Below are positions 62,301 through 64,000 of a stretch of DNA of 64,000 nt, one piece after another. How positions within the stretch are numbered: position 1 is the first letter of the stretch; each line of letters begins with the position of its first letter. This DNA is from Dipetalonema caudispina (Eukaryota > Nematoda > Chromadorea > Rhabditida > Onchocercidae): assembly GCA_013365325.1 (NCBI GenBank), contig JABVXV010000011.1, forward strand, positions 186,001 through 250,000. The letters are read 5' to 3'. The position numbers and the translations under genes were made by a program. A model generated the notes under the pieces. That model made no database searches. It saw only the letters and a program-made list of their open reading frames with translations, and had not been told where the DNA came from.

Positions 62301-64000
62301 AAGAACACAGCACCAACTCGCATATTTTTTTTATTCTTTGCAAGAAAATACGTAGAGGACACACAAAATTACAATGATCTCAAATATATGGAAAATCAAC
62401 GAGGTCATCGTCGTTAAACCAGTTGCAAAGAGATATTACTTAAATGAAACACAAATGAAATCAGTGGCAGTATCAAATCATTTCCTTCACACATATCTTC
62501 TTACTTTCGACTGTTATTTCGAAAGTGAAGTCTGGGAAAACCACTATTCTAAAATACTCCACCGATTCATCTGAATCTCATCATGAAAGAAAGCCGGTTC
62601 TGCTGCTTCTAAACTTTACAAAACCTTACTTATCCATTGGACTCACAGTTCCGTAATTCTTAACGCGAGCTATGTGCAGAAAAAACTGGGTATATATGAA
62701 CGAGCATATATCAACACCGAAATGTTAAGCGAGGTATAACACTTCGGACCATTTCACTTTTCTGATTAAATAAAGTTACGAAATATACAATAAACAGTAC
62801 TGCCAATTTATGATAATGAACTGAGTCCGCAAAGCCAAAAATGAATACACTGATGGAAAATCGGTAAATAAACGAGAAGTTTAATACAAAGACATAACCA
62901 ATCCGGATGGGTGAGAGGAAATGAGGGATTCAACTGATTTAAAAAATTTATCCCCAGAACATGGCAAGTCCAGAAAAACCTGAGGATAAGCAAACATATT
63001 ATACAGACTCCATAAATGCACTTTCTTCACACACAACACACAAAAAGTTTGTACTATACAACTTCAAATATCATTCACTATAGTCCGACCATACTCTTTG
63101 ATACCGGATAGCTGCAAAAAGATTGAAAAACGCAGTAAGCCATGGCCAGTGAAAATGAACACAAAGCAAAACATGAAGTACCTCCCAATATCTTCAAGCG
63201 CGTTCACAAAAATAAAACGTTCTTGTTGCATAAATCTACCTGAAAAAACATTACTCACTATCAGAGTACTTTACCAACTCCAGGATTTCACTACAAACAA
63301 CATTGGCTGAGGACGTCAATATCCATATATCAGCTTCCAACAAATTAACTGAGCACGAAGCATAAACATGACACTCTCCGCACCCCTATAAGAACTTTTC
63401 AGCTACTCCAGTTGAATACCCTCAGATAATTCCCAAACTGCAACTGAATGCATCAGCTCATTTTCCTAACTTCTGTTTCTGTTTCCACAGTGTTACATTC
63501 AAATACTATCCAGTTTAATAAAAAATTTGAAAAAATAAAGAGTAACTACGTTTCCTCGGAAAAATAACAACTCTACCGGTAAGCACAAGCATCTGTACTC
63601 ATGGAAGTATGTTGTCAAGAATAATACATTCAGTTCACAGATATCCATCCTCTGCCAACGCAGTCACTGAGAAATCCATATAAACGAAAAGCTACGACAT
63701 GACCACAGACAATGATCAATAAACAAACATATGATGAATTCGACAATTGCTATTGAGAAAACGTTCCTTACAATGACAACATTAATGGCAATGGTAATGC
63801 CTTTTTCCATCAGCATCATACTACCTTTGACAATGACGATTTTCTCTGAATTCACTGACCACAGCTAGTAGCAAAAATTCATTCCCTCGATTAAGTGCTT
63901 TTAAAACAAAACATACACTGTACATGCCCAATAGTGATAATAACATTATGGTGACAAACAATTATGAACAACTAAGCAATAATCAACTGCGAGGAAAAAA
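59346..64000. other. Upstream flank of PDZD8-type gene; weak candidate exons
   Basis: AT-rich DNA with no confirmed gene. A GA tract lies near 60474-60492 and an 11 bp unit (CGTTTGGTAGG) is tandemly doubled at 62094-62115. On the minus strand, 63239-62438 contains several short open segments with good splice signals (see findings). 62333-62217 also reads MRVGAVFFLILTYPSVAF, like a signal peptide, but the same frame could be internal to that exon chain. The window ends before any further context. Confidence 0.45.
60474..60492. repeat. (GA)n microsatellite
   Basis: Short run of AG dinucleotides, about 20 bp. Confidence 0.8.

Overview
The window is nuclear DNA from an animal, most likely a nematode. 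It is AT-rich, its genes are cut into many short exons (about 40-250 bp) by mostly 50-500 bp introns, and most acceptors end in TTTCAG or TTTTAG. I traced 72 introns by joining conserved protein segments in phase. A filarial or other spirurid worm would fit the base composition and intron style, but that placement is inference. I recognised no bacterial operon, CRISPR array, rRNA, tRNA or spliced-leader gene.

Layout: (1) 1-4517, plus strand: the 3' part of a SNF2-family ATPase of the ARIP4/RAD54L2 type. The gene starts before the window and ends in a probable SUMO-interacting motif. (2) 10769-5940, minus strand, convergent with it: a complete 17-exon gene for glutamine:fructose-6-phosphate aminotransferase (GFAT), predicted at 700 aa. 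(3) 10.8-35.1 kb: a long gene-poor stretch with microsatellites, a decayed Ty3/gypsy-like reverse transcriptase fragment near 12.6-13.0 kb and a few unproven candidate exons. (4) 35103-39188, plus strand: a class II DYRK kinase (DYRK2 / C. elegans MBK-2 type) with an intact catalytic domain; its 5' end is not settled. (5) 39.2-48.7 kb: mostly non-coding AT-rich DNA. (6) 59345-48713, minus strand: a complete 30-exon PDZD8-type gene, predicted at 1202 aa, with an N-terminal membrane anchor, SMP lipid-transfer domain, PDZ, C2-like region, C1 zinc finger and C-terminal helical segment. (7) 59.3-64.0 kb: upstream DNA with a weak chain of candidate minus-strand exons.

The four genes are unrelated housekeeping or regulatory genes (chromatin remodelling, hexosamine synthesis, kinase signalling, ER contact-site lipid transfer); nothing suggests they work as one unit. 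I found no new biological system. The most unusual observations concern gene structure. Three of the 72 introns use GC-AG boundaries, one in each of three genes. Two genes carry a perfect 25 bp or 36 bp copy of exon sequence in a downstream intron. Exon models rest on recalled family sequence plus splice signals and phase, so individual boundaries may be a few bases off.
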